Origin: Carya illinoinensis | Taxonomy: Eukaryota > Streptophyta > Magnoliopsida > Fagales > Juglandaceae | DNA: 64,000 nucleotides | Assembly (NCBI RefSeq): GCF_018687715.1 | Contig: NC_056762.1 | Span: 28,561,864-28,625,863, forward strand | Reading direction: 5' to 3' | In this document: positions 1 to 13,074 of the stretch, in pieces | Layout: every line of letters starts with the position of its first letter | Position numbering within the stretch: position 1 is the stretch's first letter | The notes under the pieces: model-generated | The model's database searches: none | What the model was told of the DNA's origin: nothing | The model's input: only the letters and a program-made list of their open reading frames with translations | Position numbers and translations under genes: made by a program

Positions 1-664
1 CAGCGTGATTGATACTTGATAGTACTCATTAATGGACCAAAAGTTGAACGAATTACTTGCTTAATTCACTTTTCATATCAAACAAAAAGGAAATTTTGAT
101 GAGCTGATGATAACCCTTGTGCATGCTTCGGCCTGTTTTGATATGCACCCTGCTGGCGGCCTGTGCGTTTAACTCGTGCAATGCTTTGCTGAAATACGAC
201 CCTCCATCTATTTTTTCATCCATTATTACTACTATATATAAAAAAACCATGTGGAACATTTATATAGTGCTATGTGGCAAGTTATTTTTTAAATAATGTT
301 TTTTAGAAAATAATAAATATATTTTAATAATAAAAATTATTTTTAACTTAAAACCACCACGGTGTGCGTGAAGGCCACACGCCGCCCACTCACGGTGCAT
401 CCAATGCATTTAGTTTTTCTCTGATTTTCTGCCAACCCTATTTGTGTCTTTGCAACTATTTTAGTTGTTTTTGGACTACTTCTCTCCCCCCCCCCCCCCT
501 CACTTTTGTTTCGAAGGAAAAGCCCAAGATGCATCTCTGGCGTCACTCGCCCCTTCATTGGGCTGGAAACGTCCTTCTAATCTACTAGCCTCTAGCACAG
601 ATCAACACCATAGCCAGATTATAAGGCCCACGCACCACTTATGTGATTTGTTCTCTCTGAGTCT
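1..664. other. Intergenic DNA, no gene seen
   Basis: AT-rich DNA with a C-homopolymer near 486-500. The short open frames here have no recognisable domain and overlap each other on both strands, so I treat them as chance. Confidence 0.5.
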
Positions 665-845
665 TTGTAGGAAATAGATATAAAAAATTCTATTTGTAGT
701 CACTGCTATATATTCTTTATGCACTCTATTAATATAATTAGTTACATCATTTTTTTAAATATAAAATAATAGCTTTGATCAATCACATCAGTAGAATAAA
801 TGAGTACGTAAAAGTGACTGTATATAGCATAACTCTGCTTAGAAA
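665..845. mobile_element. MITE-like palindromic repeat, family A copy 1
   Basis: The two halves form an imperfect inverted repeat: TAGTCAC near 689 on the left and GTGACTG near 814 on the right. The arms share a TCTATTAATATAATT / TCTACTGATGTGATT core. A second copy of the same unit, with the same order of motifs (GTCA, CATATTCTTT, TTTGATCAAT, TAGAGTAC), lies at about 8,850-9,010. Two dispersed copies with inverted halves and no ORF suggest a non-autonomous DNA transposon. I did not resolve its target-site duplication. Confidence 0.5.
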
Positions 846-2439
846 GTTCTATCAGAAGCCTTGAAACATTTAATCACAATGCATCATTATCCATTTTGGT
901 GGGCTTGCATAAAAAACTGTATTTTGGTGGTCATTTCCTCAATTTAATATAGCAACAAGTGTTATAGACCTTCCTCTCCATTTAATGGATTGTTTTAGGA
1001 TTTAAGCATTTGGTTTTATTGGCTAATTTGTGCATGTTTATGCCTTGTATATTAGTCCAACTTATTAAAGAAATTGTTTTCTAACTTAGAATGCCATACA
1101 ATAAGGGTAAGTGTGTGCCTTACAACCTTTTGTTGTTAAATCTTCTTTGTTGTAAATAGTGAGTTGAGAAGACAAGCCATTATTGGTTAAGATTCATTGA
1201 TATTTTTTGTTATATTTACTTCTATTTGCATGGATTGCAAACTATACCAGTTTGATTAGGCCTATGTGTTGGAAACACTGTGGTTGGATCCATATCTGGT
1301 GGTGTAAACTATTTTTTTTTTATTAAAACACGAAAGTTTTGCATAGAACCAATATGGTATGTTCTCTCCCATTTTCCAAAAGAAAATAGGGGAGAACATA
1401 CCATTTTTAGTACTGGTCCAAGCAACATGGGCCAATGGCCTTTGGGCCAAATGACTAGTGTATTAGATATGGAGGAGAAAAATAAGAAAAGGAAAGGGGG
1501 GGGGAGGGGGGGCAGGGGAAGAAGGATAAATGAGACCTTTAATTATCATCGATTGATCCATTACATGAGACATGCATTGTGTACATCCACCTGTTCATGG
1601 ATTGCAGTTAAGAAAAGTTACAAAGGGGCACATATATATTTCTTAGGTTGTAGATTATTGTAATCACATCGGTCTAGTTACCACCCATTTAACTTAGCAA
1701 AGGAAATTATCCAAGCATCCCCAAGTCTTTGCTATTTCTGTAGTGATTGAAGATGATTAAAAGAGAGTCATGACACAAACTGTCTATCAGAATAAATAGC
1801 TCAAAACATATCAAGTCCAATGTGAGCTAGAGTTGTACATACAGGCACTCCATATGAAGTAAACCATGGTAAGACGTAAACTGTTAGAATGGAGACACTT
1901 GCCTTTGACATTTATGGACTTATCAGTTGTATTCAATTGCTTTATTTTAATTGGTTAAAGCTGTTGCAGATCAATAGCAGATGTTGAAGGGATTCTATAT
2001 GCTTGAACTTTGCTTAGGAGAATTGGTGTTCTATATGTTGTAGCCTGGTTTTTTCTACATGGATTTTAATCTAATATTCAAAAACCTTGAAGAGGTAGGA
2101 GAACCAAGAAAGAAAGAACTACCTAATGATGTATTAAGGTAGAGTTTTCCTATTTTTTCTAGAGTGTTCTTATAAGTTTCATAATCTAGTAATATGTTAC
2201 ATAATCTATTACACAGTAATAAATAATTGAACATGCTAGAAATCTAAGTTCTACGGTTTTTCTGCATGGTTTGATTTCTTGTGACACCCATCTTCTTGAT
2301 GGTATTTTCCCAGCTATATGATATTTTCTATTTTTTTTTCCTTAATACCTCATGATTTATGTTTTGGATGATACATATCGATTTATTTTATAATTTAAGC
2401 CAAAGAGTTTATGCCAAACTTTAATACAATTTATGATCT
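846..2439. other. Intergenic DNA, no gene seen
   Basis: AT-rich sequence. A 127-codon open frame at 1,280-1,663 runs through a G-rich low-complexity stretch, has no recognisable domain, and is not supported as a gene. The only clear structure is the hairpin at 1,354-1,404. Confidence 0.5.
1354..1404. repeat. Short near-perfect hairpin
   Basis: Two 23-base arms (from ATGGTATGTTCTC to its complement) flank a 5-base CAAAA loop. The arms have one G-T pair and one mismatch. It is the tightest inverted repeat I found in the left 9 kb. It could be a relic of a mini-transposon or a foldback. It is too short for a typical plant miRNA precursor unless longer flanking pairing exists, and I do not see any. 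Confidence 0.6.
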
Positions 2440-2960
2440 TCTAACACAAGTGGAAAAAAATTACGACTGAAACTGTAGTAATTTTTTTTTTTAATTTTGT
2501 AATTTCATATTTTCGACGACTAAAAATCACCAGATATAGCTCTAAAATCATTGCAATTGCTATTTTTTAACAATTTTTGCATGTTGGGAAAAATTTTAAA
2601 TGCAACAAAGGAAGCAAGCTACTTCTGATATTGAGTATTTGTAGCGATTTTGGATATTTGCAGCATTACAATTACATTTGAAAAAAAAATTTGCAACGAT
2701 TTTTCTACATTCATTGGAAATAAACAAGAATCTATTCCAGCAATTTACACTCTTTTGCGATGATGTAAATTGCTACAATTGATCATTTTTAATGATTTAT
2801 CTTTAAAATGATCAGGACATTTTCAACGATGTTTAGAGTATTAGCAGCGAAAAAAAATCATTGTTAATAGAATTTTTAGCAACGAATTTTTTTTTCTATC
2901 GCTACTTTGAGTAAAAGTGATGCGTTAATTGCGTCGAACATTCAGCGAATTTGAAATAGC
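2440..2960. repeat. AT-rich block with repeated GCAACGA/GCGAT motifs
   Basis: The motifs GCAACGATTTTT, AGCAATTT, GCGATGATG, GCAGCGAAAA and GCAACGAATTT recur every 30-80 bases. Clusters of such motifs are typical of subterminal regions of CACTA-like DNA transposons. I could not identify CACTA termini or a TSD, so this is only a suggestion. Confidence 0.3.
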
Positions 2961-5900
2961 TGGAAAAAGTCAATTACGTATGTAGTAACAGAAGCCAAAT
3001 AGCCTTTTGCAGCCAAGTTTTAAAAGTTGAACGAGCGCATGCTGCACACATGATATATGTTTCTGCCTAACAAAGTTAAAAGAACTATTTGTTTCGACTA
3101 ATTCTTTTTTTTTTTTTTGAAATGCTGTTTCGACTAATTCTAAGATAAAGAAATGACGATATTATTTGAAATTTATGTTGGACCAAAAGATCGATAGCTA
3201 GAGAAATGAAAGCCTATATATTCTCGACAGAGAATCATTGATCTGTAGCCATATTTTTGTTCACCCTATGCGAAGAGTCTCCTTTCCCATTCATGGACTA
3301 TTGACTGTTAGTTGCAACAGTGGGCCAGGGAGCAACTTCCACGAGCAGAGTCTGCAGCATGAACATGGATGGGCCATACACCAGATTAACATGCTGCTGT
3401 GATCTGCAGCAATCACAGTGCAATTCTCGTTTAATACCCTTTTTAACTTTTTGATGTGTAGATGCAGATGGCTAGCTTTTTGATGAGCAGATCATAAAGC
3501 ATGAAATTACCAGTTCCAGTACACATCATGTATTGAGTTAACGTCTCAGTTTTCTCAAATCAATCTGTCTGATCTCGAACTTGACACATGATAATAACGT
3601 CAGAGAAAGCACAAAGAAACAACCAGTTGATTTTTGTTGTCGGTTAAGTTGTTTAAGCTGAGACGTAAATTAAGGGATTGATGTTTAATGTTTTCTTATC
3701 TTTTAACAGTATGTTTTTGCATGCCGTCATCGATCAAATAACGTACGGAATTGTGCCATCTAAATATTGCAAAGGATCATCCTTATATATATATGTAATA
3801 TCTTTCTCTTATCTGATTTCTCTTGATCAGTTTCCATCTCAGTCTAAACTAAACACTGATCTATCGGATCCAACAACATGAGAATTAAACATGCATGATT
3901 ACGTCCACTGCCCAATCAAGAAAGCAGTAAAAAAAGAAAGAAAGCAAACTACAAGCATTTTTGGTGCTGCAATGAAATTTTGTGAAGCGTTTTCAATAGA
4001 CAGTCTTGCAGATAATCATGCATTTTGGGTGAAAACACAGCTAGCTATGGCGTCATATATAGCTAGCAAGGAATCCAAACCAGTGGGCTCTGGAAAGGGT
4101 TCAGCATTATTGAGTACTACTTTCAATCCTTGTACAATGGCATGTTGGTTGAACAGTAAATATTTTGTAACTAGCTAACTAGGCTAGGCTAGCTGCCACG
4201 TGCTTATTTATCTGTGGGTCCACGTCGAATATCGACCATCTATATATGGTCGACATCTGGCCGAACCCACCTAACTGAATGAGACACCACATCCTAATAC
4301 GTCCAACAAATTAATATAGATACATATATATACATCAAAAGGGTTCCAAACCCTAATTATATTACCCATATCTTTTTTGGCCAAGTTACATGTCATGTTA
4401 ATTAAGACGTTATGGCCGACATGAAGGCCACGCATGTAGTCGCAATTGCATACAGTCGTATCACGTTTTTATTAGTACTATCACATTGAAAATTTAACTC
4501 ACCAATCTGGAGAATATTATACGTACATTTATGAGTATATTTTTATAAAAAGCTTTGTAACTAAAACATTTTGCATATATGTAAACCCATAAGCGTGTGT
4601 GCGCGAGATATATATATATATATTTATATATCTTGGAACGACACTGTTCCCATAATCTTTTTGCCTCTCTCGTTTTCTCTAAAATTTCCATAGTACTGAA
4701 AAGGGTCATCAGAGCTACCCATATTTGTAACAAGGGTGGGTCAGGGAAGTTAATGAAACCGATCACTGGCAGTCTGAGGCCGGCCGGTTCGAGTCATTTC
4801 CAATGTGGAATGGACAAGGCTGGCCCTGTACTGTATACGGTTCTTAGAAAGTCATGCTACTAACCGTACTACCCAAACATAAATCAATTAATGGGGTTTA
4901 CTTACCTGCCATGCAGTAATTAAGAATGAGTACTAACGTTAGGTATAAATTTTAAATAAAAAAATTATGTATGTATCTTTTGTTAAAAAGTGAATTTTAC
5001 TGAAAATTAATATATTTTCCTTTTTTTTACAGTTTTTTAAAATGAATTCACTTTTTTTTATAAAGATTTGTTGAGAATTTGTCTATTTAAAATTTATATA
5101 AATAATTTCTCTTTAAGATCACTACCTTAATTAGTTACACTAATTATGTAATCACCAATTATTTCAAAAGTTTAAGTTAATAGAAAGAAATAAATTTAAT
5201 TATTTAAATAATTATATTTTAACACTCACTCTCACTTATAAACCAGACTCATTTTTAAATGGGTTAAACATATGAAATATTTAATTAAATGAAGGTACGT
5301 AAAATGTAAACTTAGAACTCAAACTCTTGATAAAGCTAAATCATCGCTTCTCTCAAAATCTTAAGTTAATAAGATTATAAGAAAATGATAAAATTAATTA
5401 TTTGAATTATATTCTCAAAATATTCTATTTTGAATCCACTCAATCTCCCCAAACATATACGTGAAAAAAGTTAGGGGGAAAACACCTAAACCTTGTGACT
5501 TCTAATTCATTTTGGGCTAGTCTTAAATGATAACTAAAGTGTCATATTCTTATGATAGATCAACAAATGTAAGACTTTTTGTACAGATAAAGATAAGAAA
5601 AGTAAGATCAGTTCATGAATCTAATCCTACATGATCATCAGCATTAATATTTGGAAAGGAATATTATGCTAATTTATCACCATGTTATAGCCTGACACAT
5701 AATCCCACATTAATGCTCCAATCAGATAAAATAGAATGGCAATAATGTAACCTGTGATTATGACAACTAATTAACAATTAATGAGCAAGATGTGGCTCTT
5801 AATTAAAGATGAAAGAAGGTTGGAAAAGACTCTAAAATGGGGAAGGATTAATTGAGGGTGTGCCCCATAAAATCAGCATGGTAGGTGTGAATATCTATCT

Positions 5901-6331
5901 AATATTATTATGAATATTGCTGTAAAATTAAGGATATATGTGTGTGCGCGCATATATGGAATGGATCGAGTGGTATTTTGAATTCTGGGTGCTGGCCGCT
6001 GTAGAGTCCTGATCATCTCGATCACAAGTGAAAATGATTGAGTCCTTTGAAATTTCCAACGATTTGAGAAGCAGCGGTATTGGATGGAGGAGACAAAGAT
6101 CTACAATGGTGATCATGGTGGGGCTTCCACTACCTCTTGTAAGGGAAGAAAAAGATCAAAAGATAAGGGTTGGCAGCTCAGTACTTTTATATCATCAATC
6201 CATGACTTGTTATAGCTTATCTTGAGGGGACTGCTACTGACATTAATTATCTGGTGGCTCAGTTTTTCCACAGTGGGATATATATATATATATTTGACTA
6301 GTTGATCATCACATATTTTTTGTTTCAAAGA

Positions 6332-6376
<45 letters not shown>

Positions 6377-8164
6377 ATCTCCCATTAGTCCTATGTAAGT
6401 CGAAAAAGACAAGCTCACAAAAAAAAGTAATTTTATTATCAAACCGATGATATGAAGCCCTGCATCATAGTAATATGGTAAATTTTAATTTTAATATTCA
6501 AATTATGAGATTTCTCTTCCAAATCACATTAAGCCATGTAAACACACTGTTATGTGTATGATCTACATCAGCTAAATACAATTTAAAAAAAAAAAACAAA
6601 ACAAAAATATCTAAAGAATTATATATATTATGTAAACATTTATATTCAATTGCAAAGTACCCATTTCATAAATGTTTCATTGCAGATAATCATTAAAAGA
6701 AAATAAGTTCCCTAATCTATATAATATTAAACTCTAAATTCAATAATATTATTACATTTTTTCTTTACATATATATGTTGGGTTAATGATATAATTTTCA
6801 ATTAACTTAAAAATAAAAAATCCAACCCAATTGCCATCCCTCCGGCCACCATGTATATGCTGATTGGAAAACACCCTAGCTAGCTAGAAACACTTTACCA
6901 AGAGAATATTGAAGCCGGCAAGAATATTCATGCAGTACTTCTTGTGGATTCAAATTGCATGGGATCGATGTTTACGCATCAATATCCTTGAAGAGGAAGA
7001 ACCGAAGAAGAGCTAACATCATCAATTTAATGAATCTTGAAACCGGCCTATAAATGGGAAGATGCGAATGAAAGTTTGCAACGAATGTCATGTGATGATC
7101 GGGATGTTTTACAATTTTAATGTGATTCAAATACTGACCATCTGATCTATAATTTAGAAAAAGATAAACAGCATACAAACCCCATTGCATTAAATGATGG
7201 GGTCCATTATATATATTGAGGCTCACATCTCGTATCTATCTTTCTAAGAATTATAAAGTATTTGAGCTAAAAAGAAATTATAGAAATTCTCAATCGACTA
7301 AATACATGAAAGCTAGTCAAATTACTTAATTTTATAAAGAAAAATACACCATCGACAAATGGATTTTACAAAACTAACCTGACTTAATATATAATATGGT
7401 ATATATATTAGATTGTAAAATTCATTTCTCTATAAAATAAATCTAACATATGACATTAAATCACGTTAATTTATAAATTTATTTTATTAAGATATTTCTT
7501 CCGTAGATCTGAATTGATGATGACCCACGGTGCAAATGCTTGGTGGACCGCCATCACCCTACCTAGCATTTCTCTAAACATAATATTGAAAGGACAATGA
7601 TCGATAATTCTCATATATAACAAGTCCTAATCTGAAAGTTTCTTTCCCCTTCACGGATGGCGCAGCATGTGATCGATATAAATTTTCAAATCTGTAAATA
7701 GAGTTTGGGGAATTTATATAAATTTCAAATAAGGCAGACGTACGTATTGTTTGTGGCCCTTCAAATTTTCCCTAGGCGAGTTAGGCCAAACAGTACTAGC
7801 TACTACCATGCATGCACCACCTAATTTTCAACGTTAGGGTTGGTTTTCGACATATATATGATAATTCCTTGCACACATCTCATCATCACTACATAATTTA
7901 TCTTTACAAATAATTATTATACGAAACCAGCTCTTTATAAAGTTAGGGTGTTTTTCACTTTCTTCAAAAAAACACCGTACGGTCCTACTTTTTTTTTTTT
8001 TAAATGATTGTGTTTCTATATTAAAAAAAATAAGTATTTGTGACAAATTATTTGTAATTATAATAACAATTTGCGATGAAAATAAATTCATTTTGATATA
8101 AAATTATCAATTTTGCTAGAAAAATAGTTTACCACAGATTTTTAGTTTTTTTATAGTGACTGAT
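2961..8164. other. Intergenic DNA, no gene seen
   Basis: Long AT-rich stretch. A 95-codon open frame at 3,891-4,178 has no recognisable domain and sits in intergenic-type sequence. A perfect 8-bp stem with a 6-base loop lies at 4,232-4,253 (TCGACCAT / ATGGTCGA). The end near 8,150-8,160 (TTTTTTTATAGTG) looks like a CACTA-type terminus, but no partner end was found. Confidence 0.45.
6338..6373. repeat. (TA)n microsatellite
   Basis: About 18 uninterrupted TA units. Confidence 0.9.
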
Positions 8165-8530
8165 CTAAGGGCAAATTTAAGGTATCAGATGAGATACAAA
8201 ATTTTCATCTTTATCTCATTTCATCTCATACTATCTTATTTCCAAAAATAATTCACATACAAATTTTTCAAATTAACCATTACAACTTTTTCAAACTTTC
8301 AAATAAAAAATAAAAAATAATTCTAACTTTTTCAAATTTGCAAACAAAAATAATATCATAAAAATATATTCTTATAATATTTTAACTTTATAATATATTT
8401 TATTCAACTTTTTTTTCCTTTCCCAAAACTTAAAAAATACTCAATTCAAACTATCTCACTATTATTCACAAACTATCTTATTACTATTCACAAAATTCTC
8501 ATTTCATTCGACTCCCCAAATGTGCCTCGC
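8165..8530. mobile_element. MITE-like repeat, family B copy 1
   Basis: Starts with GATGAGAT / CTCATCT motifs, then CATTACAACTTTTTCAAACT, and ends with two ACTATTCACAAACTATCT-like blocks. The same ordered motifs recur at about 36,755-37,050 (opposite orientation), 39,655-39,865, 49,400-49,690 and 59,000-59,365. No ORF. A dispersed non-autonomous element family is the simplest reading. Confidence 0.55.
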
Positions 8531-8849
8531 CTAAAATTGTACAAATCATTTTAAGAATAGATAACTTTTCTTATAAATACAGATTTTTATTATATCAACA
8601 TTGTGAAAGATCCGTCCTCGATCCACCCTAATTTACTAGTAAAACCGAAAACGACTCTTATTATATGTCTTGGGTTCTTACACCCATTTTTATGAAAGGA
8701 GGAAATACCATTTTTAACTTGTTAGTATGCATGCATGCATAATTAATCTGTAGTATATTAAAACCACCTGAAATTAATCCATTTAATTTGTCCCTCATGA
8801 TCTCTCCTACCTCCCATTTTAATTTTAAGTTTAGAAAAATATAAAACCC

Positions 8850-9010
8850 TATATGCAGTCATTTTGCATATTCTTTGTTTAACTTCACTAATATAAGTGG
8901 TTGTGTCACTTTTTTAAATAATTGTTTTGATCAATTAAATCAATAGAGTACATATAGAGTATACAAATATGATTATATGTAACAAATACGAATAATAATA
9001 TAGTCCCTGG
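8850..9010. mobile_element. MITE-like repeat, family A copy 2
   Basis: Matches the 665-845 unit in order and content (GCAGTCA, CATATTCTTT, CACTAATATAA, TTTTTTAAATAAT, TTTGATCAAT, TAGAGTA). No coding capacity. The target-site duplication is unresolved. Confidence 0.5.
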
Positions 9011-10340
9011 GTGTCTATATACTTGTCTAGTACGAATTTTTATATCCATACCTAGTTATTTTGGACCAACATATATAGCTATCTAATTCCCCCGGCCATG
9101 CATCAAAGATGCCGTCGTTGATTTCCCTAACCTTCATTCAAACCAACAGACAGATTAATGATCTGCAAATTTCCATTTTGGTTCTCTTCATTTACACCAA
9201 GATTGTAATTTTGCTGCTAATTCTTTTCTTGAAATTATAGAGTTTTTTTTTTTTTTTTTTCTAAGCAAGTATATAGAATACACCATCTATATATTTAGAC
9301 TGCAAAATTTGATATGTAAAATTCAAAATTTTAAAATTTCTTTTTCAAATTAAATCATGCCGTATAAACGCTTTAGTGAGTGTATGTGCTATCACACTAA
9401 GGACGAAGCCAGGATTATAAGTTTAAAGGAGCCGGATACTTTTAGGTCTAGAATAAATAGCTGAATTGAAAATTTTTAGGAACATCTTCAACATATTGAT
9501 TAAAAAAAAAAAACCCAAATAAAAAAAAAAAGCTTACGATGCAATTAATAGAAGAGGTTGGACTATGGAAACGATCTATATAGGAATTATAAAAAAGAAC
9601 ATAACAAATTTTAAACTTGTATTCTTCCTTGAATACCTGTAATTTTACATCTAAAATTTTCATGTGTTGGAATTGAGAGAAGATGTTTTTTTTTTTTTTT
9701 TGAAGAAAGATTATTGAATTCATTCAATAAATCGAAGTTACAAGTGTGACTTATCAATACAGAAAAATTCAGACTATAAGCCAACCTACGCATAATCTCT
9801 TAAGCATCCCCGCACACAAAATAGCGGACATTGTCTTAACTTTTAAAACTCTCCTAAAAGAGAGAGAACCCTCCATCCTTCCAAAGAGGCGAAGTACAAC
9901 ACACTGATACTATGGACACCAAGTCCAATAGCCTAAACTACGATATTAAAAACTAACTAGCAAAACTACAAAACAAAACAAAACATAAAACAGAACCCCA
10001 AGCACCAGCCTGAACCCCGTAGCACACCAACCGCAAGTATCAGCTGCACGAGCCCAGAACAGAACAAGCACCCAGTTCAAGCGTGGACAGCAGCCTCTAC
10101 TACAGAGACCGGCCATACGACCACTAGCCATAACATTGCTCGCTACTCTCGGTCAACTCTTACCCCGGATTGTGACCAATCAAGCAGCTCATCCCTCACT
10201 CAGGTACTAAACACTAATGGCCCCAAACAAAAATCTCACTCGGGTACTAAAAAATCTCCCTCGGATATATTCATCAATATTGATCGTTTTCCAACCACTA
10301 CATTGTACTGCCAACATCATGCATTGCCTACAGCGTGCAG

Positions 10341-10499
10341 GGCACTACATTGTACTGTCCGTTTCCCATCCCGTCTGCAGGGCACTACATTGTACTGTCC
10401 GTTTCCCATCCCGTCTGCAGGGCACTACATTGTACTGTCCGTTTCCCATCCCGTCTGCAGGCACTACACTGTACTGTCCATTTGCCATCCTTTCTGCAC
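10341..10499. repeat. 40-bp tandem repeat, three exact copies plus one diverged
   Basis: Units at 10,341-10,380, 10,381-10,420 and 10,421-10,460 are identical as read. A fourth unit at 10,461-10,499 has several changes. The array is bounded on both sides by GCCTACAGCGTGCAG. Because 40 is not a multiple of 3, the array is open in shifted frames, which explains several spurious open frames here. Confidence 0.9.
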
Positions 10500-11520
10500 T
10501 GCCTACAGCGTGCAGTGATGTCCTGCTGCTCGTTTGCTCATCCAGCTCGTCTGCACATCTGCTACAGCTCGTCCGCAAGGCTTCTATGGATGCAAGCATT
10601 ATCTTCGTTTCTACGAGCCTACAAGCATGCGAGCATATAAATGAAACGCTGCAAAACTGTTGGTGGGTCAGTAATGGTAGCTTTGCCCCAGGGATGAGAC
10701 ATTGCAAACAAAACATCCTCCATTTCTGTTGGAAATGCAGCTACAAGCAATCCATAGAGATGGAACTCTAACCCTTATTAAGCTACCCAAAGCCAATGAG
10801 GGCCTTATTTACATAAAACCAAACAAAAACAAAACTAAGAAAGAGAAAAAAACCCAAAAGAACAGCAAACGAAAATAGCCTGCAAGCAAAGAAAAGAAAA
10901 CCAGAAACATAAAAACGGTGCGTCACCCCCAATCTGGCCACCATCCAAGAGAATCTCCATCGTGAGTTTAGCTTGGACTTCAAGCCAGAAACCTCCATCA
11001 ACCCCCATGCATTTCAGCCGTTCATCCCAAAAATCACCTCTGTTTTCCATGGATAAAATAGAGTCACTGAACCCCTCGAGAGAACACCCCAGAACAACAT
11101 GCATACCAAAGCTTCTGAACTCAAAATCCATGGCTCTGCACACACTGAAGGCCCTCCCCTTTACCACCACGCCCAGCTACGTGGTTGTCCATGGTGGTCC
11201 CTCTTTCAACCGAATCGCACTCACGGCCAAAAAAACGACATCGAAACCCTCCACCTTCATCGTGTAAAATGCCTTCATCCCATCCGATTGAAATAAAATG
11301 GTAGACGGCTTCAAAGTCCTAGACTAGGGACGTCAAAGCCCTCCATCTCCATCGTGTAAAAACGCTTCCATCCCGTCCAATTGAAAAAAAAAATGGTAAA
11401 CAGCTTCCATATCCTTGACCATGTGGTGAAAACACTTTCCGGCCACCATGATCGCCTCCAACCGACGCTTATTAAAAACGGAAAACAAGCAAAACCAAAC
11501 AAACTGGGTGGAGGGAGGGG

Positions 11521-11534
11521 GGAGCCGTAGCTCC
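11521..11534 (-). repeat. GC hairpin with TACG loop (retroposon 1)
   Basis: The minus strand reads GGAGC-TACG-GCTCC, inside G-rich and C-rich arms that extend the pairing. TACG is a UNCG-type tetraloop in RNA. The equivalent positions of retroposons 2 and 3 carry the same stem with CTCG and TTCG. Confidence 0.7.
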
Positions 11535-11589
11535 CACCCCACCCCCCCCCCCCCCCCACCCCCCGACAGTTTAAAACCCTTTTTTTCTT

Positions 11590-11613
11590 AGAGAGAAGGA
11601 TGAGCTTCTCTCT
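11590..11613 (-). repeat. 5' stem-loop AGAGAGAAG/CTTCTCTCT (retroposon 1)
   Basis: Perfect 9-bp stem with a 6-base loop, close to the 5' end of the element. The same stem occurs at 51,291-51,314 and, shortened to 8 bp, at 17,859-17,886. Confidence 0.75.
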
Positions 11614-11652
11614 CTAGAGAAGAAGTTAAATGCATTATTAAGAGAAGATGTT

Positions 11653-13011
11653 GAAGTACTATGGAAACGATCTGTATATGAATTATAAAAAAGAGGTAAT
11701 ATATGTAAACCATAAACTAAGTTTATAGTTTGTTGAATAATATATAGTAGTAACGTCATATATTTGAAAATAAAAAAATAAAGTATCGCAATTGCATACT
11801 GGGTAGCCAGCTATCCAATGAACATGTGGTTTGTTGTTAACTATATATGTTTCACCTAGAAAATTACAAACTTTAAAGGAAAAATAATCTAATGTGAATA
11901 TTATATTCTAATTTAATTTATTGAAATAAAACAGGAGAATAAGATGTAGTTACCATAAAATTTTAAATGAGACAAAAATTCTAATTTGATCATATAGATC
12001 AGTTTTACATGTTGAAGAAGATATGATAATATGAACTTGAAATAGCAACATATATATATATATATATATATAACTAGTAGTTGGGCAACGTCTAAGGGAT
12101 GTTCGCCCAATGTATAGAAATATTATTTTTAAGAATTAATATTATTTTTATTAAGAAAAAAATTTTGATTAATAATGTAATGATTTTAGAAAAAAAAAAT
12201 TCTAACATCAAATAGTAAGATAAACTTAAATCAATTTTAAAGCATTTAGAATAAAAAAAAATGAACATTGAACCAAAACTATGCAGCGTAGAAGATAAAT
12301 CGTTAACAGTAAAGTAATGTGCAGAGTACATTTTCTTAGTTTAATAAACGATTATTTTTAAAATGTGATATAATTTTTATAAAGAAATAAAATACTAAGG
12401 TTTTTATAAGATATTATTATTTGATTTTAATGGTTCATAATGAATTTAAATTGATAAATAAATAGTATTTTATTGGAATAATTGTATTTATAAATGTAGT
12501 TAGTAAATAGATTTAAACTTAATTATTTTACATTTCTCTTTGTTTATATAAGGAATGAATAGAAATTTTAAATCACATATATAAATTATAATTTATATAA
12601 AATATCATATATATAATAGAATATAGAATATATATGTATATAATTTATATAGATATATATATATATAGATATCTAATATACCTCATAAATAAATGATAAT
12701 CAATGCATGGGTTATAGGATCAATGCATGCTGCATAAATTTTAATAACTAAGAATTTATTCATAAGTGATTAGGGAGAGATATTAAAAAAGTAAGAACTT
12801 TTAAGAAGAGAGAGAAAGCCACTTTAATTTATTCATATAACTAATGACGTTAATTTTAACGGTAAAACAATAAAAACTGTTAAACTAATAAAATTCTGTT
12901 AGATAGCCACTTTATATATAGAAAGATATAATTAAATATAATTGACAGATGCAACAAATTAATTTGATATTATCTCTCCAACAAGTACTAGAAAATACGT
13001 ATGAGTTTAGA

Positions 13012-13074
<63 letters not shown>

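Larger units (their letters stand above)
9688..11640 (-). mobile_element. Poly(A) retroposon 1 (non-autonomous non-LTR element)
   Basis: Flanked by a 12-bp direct repeat AGAGAAGATGTT at 9,676-9,687 and 11,641-11,652. Read on the minus strand, the 3' end at the left carries an A-run directly against the TSD, which is the signature of target-primed reverse transcription. The 5' end has two hairpins (11,590-11,613 and 11,521-11,534), also found in retroposons 2 and 3. The last ~150 bases, containing GTTGGCTTATAGTC and GTCACACTTGTAACTTC, are homologous to the 3' end of retroposon 2. The body is GC-richer than its surroundings. It has overlapping open frames on both strands, but no reverse transcriptase or endonuclease motif. 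I infer it is mobilised in trans by a LINE. Confidence 0.75.

Noticed and set aside
1280..1663. 127-codon open frame
   Set aside because: It crosses a hairpin and a poly-G tract, has no domain, and shows no promoter or splice context.
3891..4178. 95-codon open frame with an ATG
   Set aside because: No recognisable domain or homology, in AT-rich intergenic DNA. It could be real, but I cannot support it.
4785..4795. GGTTCGAGTCA, like a pol III B box
   Set aside because: No A box at the right spacing and no tRNA cloverleaf, so not called a tRNA or SINE.
10341..10499. Possible CRISPR-like repeat array
   Set aside because: The repeats are directly adjacent with no spacers, in a plant genome. 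It is a simple minisatellite.
10217..10771. 184-codon plus-strand open frame and overlapping frames
   Set aside because: It lies wholly within retroposon 1 and is kept open largely by the 40-bp repeats. Three frames are open at once and no domain is recognisable.
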